12,744 nt of DNA from CAYMEV01 sp964431655 [NCBI: uncultured bacterium] (lineage in GTDB: Bacteria; CAYMEV01), in contig CAYSKJ010000082.1 in assembly GCA_964431655.1 (NCBI GenBank), positions 1-12,744 on the forward strand, written 5' to 3'. Shown piece by piece: positions 6,495 to 12,744 of this stretch (positions within the stretch are counted from its first letter, which is position 1; the number at the start of each line of letters is the position of its first letter). The translations under genes were made by a program, and so were the position numbers. The notes beneath the pieces are model-generated. The model was given only the letters and a program-made list of their open reading frames with translations, was not told the origin of the DNA and made no database searches.

Positions 6495-7691
6495 ATGATA
6501 AAGATTAACGGTTTCCTTCACAGAGAAAGACTTTATGATATAATCAACCGGTGGTTCCTGAATGACTTTGATTCAGGAGACCCCTTTGCAGTAAAGCAGA
6601 TAATAAACTTCAATGCCATCAGCCTTAAATTCTACCTGGAAAAACTCAGCATAAGGATATTCAAGAGGCTTTATTCCCAGCCTATAGTCAAGATCCCCAT
6701 AAGGCAGAAGAGCGAGATTAAAAATGCCATAGTAGAGAATCCCATGGCTGTCAACCCCCGCATCCAGAAACTCATTGAGCTGTACAGGTCCTTTCCGGAA
6801 AACTACTACCTTGAAACTCCCATTGAGGGAAACATCTACTACATACTATCCAAAGGAAGCAAGGTATTCATAGGTTCAAACAGGATGAAAAGGATTAAGC
6901 GGATAGCCGAAAAAGGGTCCAGGAAGATTATTGACCTGCTTTTCAGCGAAATACTCAAGAGGGCTGAGAATAAGGCTGAAGAAAGGGCCAAAAAACTCGG
7001 CATAGACAAAAGATTCCTTATATCCTCCATACAGGAAATGGAAGAGGAGTTTATTGAGTCTGAAAAGGAGCTCCAGAGGCTCCTTAAGGAAAAAATGTAC
7101 CCTATATCCAATTTCCAGATAGAAATAAATGATGTGGCAGGCATTAAGGTCATCAATACAGAAAACAGCATTGACAATATCCTTGCCATCCTGGAGGAGT
7201 TCCCTTTTTTGAAGGTAAGGGAGGTTGAAAAACACCGCGGTAACTATAATGCCACCAATGTTATTGCTGATTATTACATAAACAAGGATGAGGTGGTGCA
7301 GAACCCTCCCCCCGACACCATGCTCAGGGTGCTGGAGGAAAGGGGTATGAGCCGTTTCGATATTTCAAGGTACTGGAGAAATTTCTTTTATTCGGCTGAA
7401 GACTCAATTGCAGTGGAATTTATAATATCCAGCTATGAAGACCTCATAGAAAGCGAAATAGGCATATCCATGCATGAAAATATGATAATACATTTCAGGC
7501 AGAAGCAGGAGTATATCGGTCTGCTCGCAAAAAACGTCGAGTACATGCTGGAATTCATCTTCCAGTTTGCTCTGAGTCCCAGGACCAACCTGAAAGAAAT
7601 ACCCATAAAGCTATGGGGAAAATACTTTCCGGATTATTTCGAGATATTGAAAAGGGGCCTCTACGGTATCCCGACGGAATTCGGCATATAG
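6495..7691 (+). CDS. Protein with divergent RelA/SpoT-type nucleotidyltransferase domain
   Basis: This protein has 398 residues. Residues about 145-200 form a charged helix (likely coiled coil). After it come motifs that line up with the (p)ppGpp synthetase fold: INDVAGIKVIN (211-221, for the D-I-x-G-x-R strand), HRGNYNATNVIADYYIN (247-263, for the K-x-GY-x-S-x-H strand) and VEFIISSYEDLIESEIG (308-324, for E-x-Q-I-R-T followed by the acidic helix). Asp213 and Glu309 are kept, but the Arg of the first motif is Lys, the His of the second is Asn, and the Gln/Arg of the third are Ile/Ser. There is no HD hydrolase, TGS or ACT domain. The first 140 residues match nothing I know. It may be an inactive or retargeted nucleotidyltransferase. 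A near-leaderless start is proposed because the promoter ends just before the ATG and no ribosome site is seen. Confidence 0.5.
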   Translation: MIKINGFLHRERLYDIINRWFLNDFDSGDPFAVKQIINFNAISLKFYLEKLSIRIFKRLYSQPIVKIPIRQKSEIKNAIVENPMAVNPRIQKLIELYRSFPENYYLETPIEGNIYYILSKGSKVFIGSNRMKRIKRIAEKGSRKIIDLLFSEILKRAENKAEERAKKLGIDKRFLISSIQEMEEEFIESEKELQRLLKEKMYPISNFQIEINDVAGIKVINTENSIDNILAILEEFPFLKVREVEKHRGNYNATNVIADYYINKDEVVQNPPPDTMLRVLEERGMSRFDISRYWRNFFYSAEDSIAVEFIISSYEDLIESEIGISMHENMIIHFRQKQEYIGLLAKNVEYMLEFIFQFALSPRTNLKEIPIKLWGKYFPDYFEILKRGLYGIPTEFGI

Positions 7692-7830
7692 ACAGGTCTG
7701 AATTTTGCATGGCCCTCAGGAATAAAAATATTGATTTATTGTTTTTAGTATAATAATATTTCAGGGAAAATCTTTTTATATGCTTGCATCATCAGAAACA
7801 GGATTGATAAGTTTTATCATATTAAATATT

Positions 7831-7840
7831 AAAGGAGGTT
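7831..7840 (+). promoter_or_regulatory. Strong ribosome binding site
   Basis: AAAGGAGGTT is a full-length match to the anti-Shine-Dalgarno sequence, 10 bases before the ATG at 7851. It fixes the start of the coiled-coil membrane protein and suggests high translation. Confidence 0.85.
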
Positions 7841-7850
7841 TTAACCAGTC

Positions 7851-8495
7851 ATGAGGAAAATTGGCGTATTGTCAATCATCATAATCACAGCGGGGTTCAT
7901 ATTCTATCTCTACCAGACCAATAAACTGCAGAGGGATAAGATAATCCAGGCAGAAACAGCTATAAGGACCAATATGGAAAAATCCTTTCTGAATTTTAAC
8001 CAGAAGGTCAAGCAAATGGAAAAAGAGCTCAAAGAAAGGATTGATCTGCAGAAAAGCGAATTAGACCCCAAACTGGCAGAGTATGACTATTACCTGGCCT
8101 TCGCTGTCAAGGAAGATTATTCGGAGATACGGGATGAAATAGCAAGGCTTACGGATGCTTTCCGCAGTTTCGATGAAAAGATAAAGCAGTTCAAAAGGAG
8201 CTCGCCTGTTGAAAAATCAACCAAGGATACGGAAGACCTTTTCAATATGATTCTCTTAACCATGGAAAAGCAGAGGGATTATTACTCATGCCTTGAAAAG
8301 AGCAATATAAGCAGGGAATCCCTGAATGCCAGGATGGAAAAAGCCCAGGACGATCTAAAGAGGAGAAGAAAGCTTAGTATCCCGGAAAAGGAGGAATATG
8401 AACCCTGCAAAGATGACCTTACCACCTTAAACAAGGTCAGGGATGATCTCCTCGAGCACTGGAGACAGCTTAAGAGAAAACCTATTGCTTTCTAA
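7851..8495 (+). CDS. Membrane-anchored coiled-coil protein of unknown function
   Basis: This 214-residue protein has an N-terminal hydrophobic helix (about residues 4-21, after MRKIG) and then an almost wholly charged, helical body rich in Lys, Glu, Asp and Arg. It is probably a signal anchor with the coiled coil (about 22-125 and 140-205) outside the membrane or, less likely, inside. There are two cysteines in the body (in YYSCLEK and YEPCKDD), which could form a disulfide if the domain is exported. I recognise no family; length and make-up resemble small periplasmic helical proteins. It stands alone between a region without clear terminator upstream and a strong hairpin downstream, so it is probably its own transcription unit. 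Confidence 0.8.
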   Translation: MRKIGVLSIIIITAGFIFYLYQTNKLQRDKIIQAETAIRTNMEKSFLNFNQKVKQMEKELKERIDLQKSELDPKLAEYDYYLAFAVKEDYSEIRDEIARLTDAFRSFDEKIKQFKRSSPVEKSTKDTEDLFNMILLTMEKQRDYYSCLEKSNISRESLNARMEKAQDDLKRRRKLSIPEKEEYEPCKDDLTTLNKVRDDLLEHWRQLKRKPIAF

Positions 8496-8502
8496 GAGCA
8501 TT

Positions 8503-8508
8503 TATAAT
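8503..8508 (+). promoter_or_regulatory. TATAAT box, possible promoter of the U32 gene cluster
   Basis: A perfect TATAAT lies 8 bases after the coiled-coil gene's stop and 46 bases before the U32 start. No good -35 is seen at 16-18 bases upstream, only TTGCTT at 12 bases. If used, transcription would begin near 8515, so the leader would consist mostly of the 8517-8543 hairpin. Confidence 0.3.
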
Positions 8509-8516
8509 ATCATGAT

Positions 8517-8552
8517 ACCCGCTGTTTTTTTCAAATAGCGGGTTTCTTTTTT
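8517..8552 (+). terminator. Terminator-like hairpin directly before the U32 start codon
   Basis: ACCCGCT (8517-8523) pairs perfectly with AGCGGGT (8537-8543) around a 13-base loop, followed by TTCTTTTTT. This is a classic intrinsic terminator for the coiled-coil gene, 21 bases after its stop. It ends 2 bases before the next ATG (8555), so the same hairpin also occupies the place where the U32 gene's ribosome site should be. Confidence 0.8.
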
Positions 8553-8554
8553 AT

Positions 8555-10459
8555 ATGGAGATTTTAGCGCCTGTAGGAAACAAGGAGGCACTGGATGCGG
8601 CCTTGAGGCTAAAGCCTGATGCTGTCTACTTCGGCCTGAAAGAATTCAATGCAAGGCTCAGGACCCACAACTTCACCGTCGACCAGGTTAACTGCATGGT
8701 CCTGATGCTGAGATCGGCGGGAATAAAAAGCTATATAACCCTCAACACCCTTCTGAAGAATGAGGAGTTTGCAAAGGTATCCCATATCCTCAGCGCTCTG
8801 GATAAAATAAAGCCGGACGGCATAATAGTCCAGGATTTGGGCCTCGCGGATATTATCAGCCGTTATTTCCCGGAACTGAACATTTTTGCCTCCACCCAGA
8901 CTACAAACCTTAATTCAGCCAAGATCCATTTCCTTGAAGGGTTGAAAATAAAGAGGGTGATCCTTGAAAGACAGCTTACCATGCAGGAGATAAAGCAAAT
9001 CATGAAAAACACCCGCGCAGAGGTCGAGGTATTCATCCTCGGGGCTGTCTGCTACTCATTAAGCGGGCACTGCCTGTTCTCATCCTATATAGGGGGAAAC
9101 AGCGCAAACAGGGGATTGTGCACCCAGCCATGCAGGAGATTGTACAAGCATAAGAACAGAAGGGATTATATTTTTTCCATAAAGGACCTGGACCTTTCCG
9201 GCTTGATTAATGAGCTCAAGGAGGCGGGCATTAAGGGCATAAAGATAGAGGGCAGGATGAAGCCCGGCTCTTATGTTTACCAGGCCATACTGCATATCCA
9301 GGATGCCCTGAGGGGCATAAGCAAGGAAAGTGATGTAATTTCAAGGCCCTTTACCAGCCTTCTCATGGACAGAAAGGAAAATCTTTATCACCCCCCGGTA
9401 AGCGGAGAGCTTGCAGGCCATGTAAACCGGGCCTCGGGGGCAAATATCCTTCTTTCTCTTGAGAGAGAGCTTAAGGAAAGGGATATAATAAGGATCAATG
9501 ACCCCGATCAGGATAAAAGCTCCGTCAGCCTGAAAATAATCTCAGCCCGGGATTCCGGGGAAGGCATGCAGGAAATAACCACCAACCGGCCGTCAAACGC
9601 CCAGCCCGGGTCTGCGGTTTTTATTACGGCACGCAGTTTTGACCTTAAGGACCCCATGAAAAATATAAGGATTGAAAGACTGAATTACCCATCACCTCCC
9701 AGGGTCTCTGCAAGAAATTTCAGGCCTAAAGACATAAAGAATACCATGCTTTACATAATAGACGATTTAAGATGGCTTGACCTGCTTGCAGGGAGAAAAG
9801 TATTCTATGAGCTTGATGTCAAAAAAGCCTCAGAGCCGGGCAAACCAGACACAAAAGACCTGTTCGGGGTCAAAATGCCTGATTTTATCCCGGAGAAGGA
9901 TCTCCCCGCAATTAGAGCCATGATCAGGAATATCCTGTCCAGGTATTATAAGAATCTTATGGTATCAGACGAGGGACAGCTTAAACTGCTTTTTAAGAAC
10001 CATGGCATGGCTGTATTCCAGGACCCTGCCATGAAAAACCTCAACCCTTTTACCAATGCTGTTTACAGGACATCCGGCATAACCTTCACATCCTTCTTTA
10101 TGGAAGGAGACATCAGAGCGCTTTCCAGCATGCCAAGGTCAGTGTTTGTAATGCTTTACGGCAGGCCTTCCCTGTTTGCCTCGAGGATTAAACCCATGCA
10201 CTGCGGGGCTGGCTCTTTGTTTAATGACACCAGGGACAACAGGGAATATACCATCGAGGAAAAGAACGGCTTTTTTCTGACCCTCCCCAAAAGGCCTTAT
10301 AATGCTTTGCATATAAAAGAAAAGCTTGAAAAATACGGTTTTTCGAACTTTATATATGACCTGCGGTACATAAAGCCTGATAAGAACACCCTGCTTATCA
10401 TGGACGGCAAAAAAAGGGAAAACCCGTGCCTCTTCAACCTGAAAAAGGGGCTGAAATAA
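8555..10459 (+). CDS. Peptidase U32-family protein, RlhA/TrhP-like RNA hydroxylation type
   Basis: This 634-residue protein begins MEILAPVGNKEALDAALRL, the normal start of the family, which supports the ATG although no ribosome site precedes it. The family signature EVFILGAVCYSLSGHC is at 158-173, followed by SANRGLCTQPCR. The four cysteines (166, 173, 189, 193) match those that hold an iron-sulfur cluster in RlhA and TrhP, which make 5-hydroxycytidine in 23S rRNA and 5-hydroxyuridine in tRNA with prephenate as a co-substrate. IKDLDLSG and IKIEGRMK follow as usual. The length is close to the long RlhA-type form rather than the about 400-residue forms, with a second half of mixed alpha/beta make-up. 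The name 'peptidase' is historical for this subgroup. Its stop overlaps the RdgB start (TAATG). Whether rRNA or tRNA is the target cannot be told. Confidence 0.87.
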   Translation: MEILAPVGNKEALDAALRLKPDAVYFGLKEFNARLRTHNFTVDQVNCMVLMLRSAGIKSYITLNTLLKNEEFAKVSHILSALDKIKPDGIIVQDLGLADIISRYFPELNIFASTQTTNLNSAKIHFLEGLKIKRVILERQLTMQEIKQIMKNTRAEVEVFILGAVCYSLSGHCLFSSYIGGNSANRGLCTQPCRRLYKHKNRRDYIFSIKDLDLSGLINELKEAGIKGIKIEGRMKPGSYVYQAILHIQDALRGISKESDVISRPFTSLLMDRKENLYHPPVSGELAGHVNRASGANILLSLERELKERDIIRINDPDQDKSSVSLKIISARDSGEGMQEITTNRPSNAQPGSAVFITARSFDLKDPMKNIRIERLNYPSPPRVSARNFRPKDIKNTMLYIIDDLRWLDLLAGRKVFYELDVKKASEPGKPDTKDLFGVKMPDFIPEKDLPAIRAMIRNILSRYYKNLMVSDEGQLKLLFKNHGMAVFQDPAMKNLNPFTNAVYRTSGITFTSFFMEGDIRALSSMPRSVFVMLYGRPSLFASRIKPMHCGAGSLFNDTRDNREYTIEEKNGFFLTLPKRPYNALHIKEKLEKYGFSNFIYDLRYIKPDKNTLLIMDGKKRENPCLFNLKKGLK

Positions 10460-11055
10460 TGAAAAAACAGCTTATTATTGCAACAAAAAATGAGAACAAG
10501 GTCAGGGAAATGGCCCGGACACTGGGAGGCTGTTTTTCCGATATATGTTCATTAAACAGCCTGGACGGTGATTTCGACATAATTGAAGACGGTGCGACCT
10601 TCTGCGAAAATGCCCTGATAAAAGCACGGCATGTATATAATAAACTCCAGGTACCCGTGCTTGCAGATGACTCGGGTTTATGCACTGAAGCTCTCAACTT
10701 TGCCCCGGGTATATACAGCGCAAGGTATGCCGGCCAGGGCTCCGGAGATGAAGACAACAACAGAAAGCTCCTGGCTGAGCTCAAAGGACACCGGAACAGG
10801 AATGCCTATTTTGAATGCTGTATAGTCCTTATGCTTTCCGAAGACAGGGTTCTGAAGTCATCAGGCAGGGTATACGGCTGGATAACCGACAAACCCGCGG
10901 GAGACAACGGTTTCGGCTATGACCCTGTTTTTCTGGTAAAAGGAATGGACCGGACCATGGCCCAGCTCTCCATGGAGGAAAAGAACAGGCTAAGTCACAG
11001 GAGCAGAGCGCTGGAGGGCATAATATCACAGCTTAAGGCTGAGGGACAGTCTTGA
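10459..11055 (+). CDS. rdgB: RdgB/HAM1-family XTP/dITP diphosphatase
   Basis: This 198-residue protein has the usual family length. Motifs are IIATKNENKVREM (6-18, the T/N/K nucleotide-binding strand), EDGATFCENALIKA (43-56), LADDSGL (68-74, catalytic metal-binding Asp), GIYSARYAG (84-92), GFGYDPVF (151-158) and SHRSRA (179-184). The enzyme hydrolyses dITP, XTP and ITP to monophosphates and pyrophosphate in the cytoplasm, keeping deaminated purines out of nucleic acids. The start is the ATG at 10459, which shares a base with the U32 stop (TAATG) and follows AAAAAGGGG by about 8 bases. The frame also has an ATG at 10426, inside the U32 gene, but the protein family begins at MKKQLIIAT. Its stop overlaps the TTG of the next gene, so the three genes are a tight operon. 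Confidence 0.95.
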   Translation: MKKQLIIATKNENKVREMARTLGGCFSDICSLNSLDGDFDIIEDGATFCENALIKARHVYNKLQVPVLADDSGLCTEALNFAPGIYSARYAGQGSGDEDNNRKLLAELKGHRNRNAYFECCIVLMLSEDRVLKSSGRVYGWITDKPAGDNGFGYDPVFLVKGMDRTMAQLSMEEKNRLSHRSRALEGIISQLKAEGQS

Positions 11056-12317
11056 CCTGCAGATCAAGATACGGAACCCAGGTTGTAGTATCATCCTGGA
11101 TTGCTGTATTCTGCCTTTTCGGCATACGGGCATCCTTCGCTCTTTTAAAAGACCCCCTTGCTCAGGCCATGAACTGGAGCCAGGCAAAGGTAACATTCGG
11201 CTATTCCTTCATGATGATTGTCTATGCCCTTACCGCATTCCTCTGCGGTATTATAGTTGACAGGAAGGGCTCCCGGCCTGTATATGCCATTGCTGCGATT
11301 GCATCCCTTGCAGGGCTTATGGCTACAGGCTTAATGCGGAGCTTTGCTGTTTATATCCTCTCCTTCAGCATAATGACAGGCATTGCCACAGGAATGCTCT
11401 GGGTTACATCCACCATATCGGTACGAAAATGGTATACCGGCAAGCAGTATGCAAGCAAATGGGGCTGGGCATTTGCCGGGGCTCCGGTATCGCAGTTCGT
11501 CCTGACCTTCATTGTAAGGCATATCCTGATGGAAGACCCGGCCACCACCTGGAGGCTTGCCTTCATCGCCCTTTCCCTGATTTCCGGTTTTATGCTCCTT
11601 ACAGCCTTTTTTCTGGCAAAAAGAGAGCCAGAATACTATGGCTTTGAGGCTTTCGGCTCTGTCAGGGAAAATACATACAGGGATATCTCCTGGAGCCTGA
11701 AACAGGCTTTCTCCAGGTATGCTGTCTGGGGGGCTGTCGCCACTTTCCTCTTAAGCATGATGGCAGAATTCCTGATATGGACCCAGGTGGTCAGCTACTG
11801 GGTTATTGATGTAGGCTGGACAATGGCGGATTCAGCCCATGTCTATGCCATGATCGGTCTTGCAGGCATGGTAAGCATGCCCTTGATGGGATATTTCGCT
11901 GATTACCTGGTAAGACTGGTTAAAAATGAACCCCGGGGGAGGAAAATAATGCTGATAATCGGCCCTGCCCTGGGAATGCTTGCATGCATACTGCTCCTTT
12001 ATTCCCATCAGTCAAAGTTCTTTGCCTATACAGCGTCCGTGTTCTTTGCAGTATACTGGGCCATAGTCCCCGGGGGTGCGGTAGGGTATATCGGTTCGCT
12101 TTACGGCAGAAAGACCCTCGGCAAGATCTGGGGATTGTGCACCCTTATGGTAATGGGTACAGGTCCCTTCCTGGGTTCGCTCACCGGGGGTTACTTGAAG
12201 GACCTTACAGGGCATTTTAACCATGCCCTCTATTTTGCAGGGGGATCCTTTCTGCTCTCGGCTATACTGGCATTTTCACTTCCCGTAAAGCTGAAGTATC
12301 CTGGGAACGGACAATAA
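11052..12317 (+). CDS. MFS transporter, 12-helix, OFA-like
   Basis: This 421-residue protein has about twelve hydrophobic helices and the loop-2 MFS motif as GIIVDRKGSRPV (65-76). The second half repeats it with GYFADYLVRLVKNEPRGRK. Residues 18-60 (FCLFGIRASFALLKDPL, then NWSQAKVTFGYSFMM) resemble the OFA/monocarboxylate branch, whose members take up or exchange oxalate, formate or other small organic acids. The start is a TTG that overlaps the RdgB stop by three bases (TTGA), with GAGGGA 6 bases before it; the next in-frame ATG (11170) would cut off the first helix. It is the last gene of the plus-strand operon, and its stop directly abuts the stop of the convergent gene. The substrate is inferred only at class level. 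Confidence 0.82.
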   Translation: MTCRSRYGTQVVVSSWIAVFCLFGIRASFALLKDPLAQAMNWSQAKVTFGYSFMMIVYALTAFLCGIIVDRKGSRPVYAIAAIASLAGLMATGLMRSFAVYILSFSIMTGIATGMLWVTSTISVRKWYTGKQYASKWGWAFAGAPVSQFVLTFIVRHILMEDPATTWRLAFIALSLISGFMLLTAFFLAKREPEYYGFEAFGSVRENTYRDISWSLKQAFSRYAVWGAVATFLLSMMAEFLIWTQVVSYWVIDVGWTMADSAHVYAMIGLAGMVSMPLMGYFADYLVRLVKNEPRGRKIMLIIGPALGMLACILLLYSHQSKFFAYTASVFFAVYWAIVPGGAVGYIGSLYGRKTLGKIWGLCTLMVMGTGPFLGSLTGGYLKDLTGHFNHALYFAGGSFLLSAILAFSLPVKLKYPGNGQ

Positions 12318-12744
12318 TCACAGGTAGCCCAGGTCTTCCAGCCTTTTCTTTACCACAGATTCCTGCTCGCTGGTATAACCCTTTATGGTGCTTTCCTGGC
12401 ACTGACCTCTGGCAGTGAGGTAGCCGTTGAAATCAAGGTAGCCGATTATAGCCCTGGTACAGCTCTTTGTATCATCAAGACAGGTATTGAGTATAATTTC
12501 GGCAGACTCCGGTTCTTCAAATACGCCGTCAACTCCCGGAATATCCCTTATGACGCCTTCCCTGGCCATCTTATAGAGGCTGTGGGGGTCGCGCTTTTCA
12601 CATTCTTCCATGATGCATTTTGTATAGATAATTATTGAATCGGGAATGGATTCCCTGACCTTTGACCGGAGTTCCTTTTTTGAGAGTTTCATGCTGATAA
12701 TGGGAATCTGACCGCTGTTTATCAGAAGTGATGAGATATATGAG
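12318..12744 (-). CDS. cysC: Divergent adenylylsulfate (APS) kinase, C-terminal part; 5' end beyond the window
   Basis: The minus-strand frame is open from the right edge to the TGA at 12318-12320, so the gene starts outside; the ATG at 12692 is internal. The visible 141 residues cover the end of an APS kinase: LLINSGQIPIIS, then IIIYTKCIMEECEKRDPHSL, YKMAREGVIRDIPGVD and EEPESAEIILNT. These match the E-V-Y-V-K-C, C-E-x-RD-x-x-G-LY, KAR-x-G-x-I and EEPE-x-x-E-I blocks of CysC, which makes PAPS from APS and ATP. The family's S-P-Y-R segment after the buried strand is replaced by SMKLSKK, so substrate binding may differ. A tail of about 40 residues (from GYLTARGQ, ending KKRLEDLGYL) extends past the kinase fold and looks like the C-terminal tails of many bacterial sulfatases. 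The Walker A motif would lie outside the window and cannot be checked. Confidence 0.7.
   Translation of the reverse strand, partial: SYISSLLINSGQIPIISMKLSKKELRSKVRESIPDSIIIYTKCIMEECEKRDPHSLYKMAREGVIRDIPGVDGVFEEPESAEIILNTCLDDTKSCTRAIIGYLDFNGYLTARGQCQESTIKGYTSEQESVVKKRLEDLGYL

Noticed and set aside
7721-7746. AATAAA/TTTATT hairpin followed by GTTTTT after the RelA-like gene
   Set aside because: The stem has only A-T pairs and would be too weak to be called a terminator.
7804-7832. TTGATA-17-TATTAA as promoter of the coiled-coil gene
   Set aside because: Its predicted start would fall within or after the ribosome site at 7831-7840, so the message would lose it. TATAAT at 7749-7754 is an alternative but has no good -35.
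10426-10458. Earlier in-frame start for RdgB
   Set aside because: It lies inside the U32 gene and adds 11 residues absent from the family; the coupled ATG at 10459 gives the standard N-terminus.
12690-12692. ATG at 12692 as the start of the APS-kinase-like gene
   Set aside because: The frame stays open to the window edge, and the 17 residues before this Met match the conserved region of APS kinases, so the true start is outside.

Overview
The window is bacterial DNA, with G+C in the mid-40s percent by eye. Coding is dense, and AGG/AGA (Arg) and ATA (Ile) codons are frequent. Several genes have good AGGAGG-type ribosome sites, while others have none and seem to start at or very near the 5' end of their transcript. 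The gene content (RseC-family protein, NifB-like radical SAM protein, U32-family protein with four cysteines, YcaO protein) suggests an anaerobic or redox-specialised, probably uncultured lineage. The sequence alone does not place it in a phylum. There is no phage, IS element, CRISPR array, tRNA or rRNA.

Layout. Positions 1-4174 (minus strand) hold a three-gene operon read right to left: a GT-C-like polytopic membrane protein, a YcaO enzyme fused to TPR-like repeats, and an RseC/MucC-family membrane protein cut by the window edge. The YcaO and RseC genes share a TAATG stop/start overlap. Positions 4175-4541 form an AT-rich divergent intergenic region with promoter-like motifs on both strands and one doubtful 68-codon ORF that has a strong ribosome site. 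Positions 4542-5477 (plus) encode an exported two-lobed retropepsin-like protein followed by a terminator. Positions 5671-7691 (plus) carry a short NifB-like radical SAM protein and a protein with a divergent RelA/SpoT-type synthetase fold. Each has its own promoter-like element, and the second is a perfect TTGACA-16-TATAAT. Positions 7851-8495 encode a membrane-anchored coiled-coil protein ending in a terminator-like hairpin. Positions 8555-12317 are an overlapping set: U32-family RNA-hydroxylation-type protein, RdgB/HAM1 nucleotide pyrophosphatase and an MFS transporter. From the right edge a minus-strand APS-kinase-like gene runs inward, and its stop codon abuts the MFS stop with no gap.

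How the genes may work together. The minus operon joins a likely peptide or protein thioamidation/ATP-dependent cyclodehydration enzyme (YcaO) to a cysteine-bearing membrane protein (RseC) and a membrane glycosyltransferase-like protein. This is an envelope or redox theme, but no substrate peptide or partner (TfuA, E1-like, dehydrogenase) is visible. The U32-RdgB pair fits a nucleic-acid modification and housecleaning theme. The least explained parts are the NifB-like protein without nif genes and with few K-cluster ligands, the RelA-like protein with altered catalytic motifs, and the YcaO-TPR operon. No complete new system can be claimed from the sequence alone.
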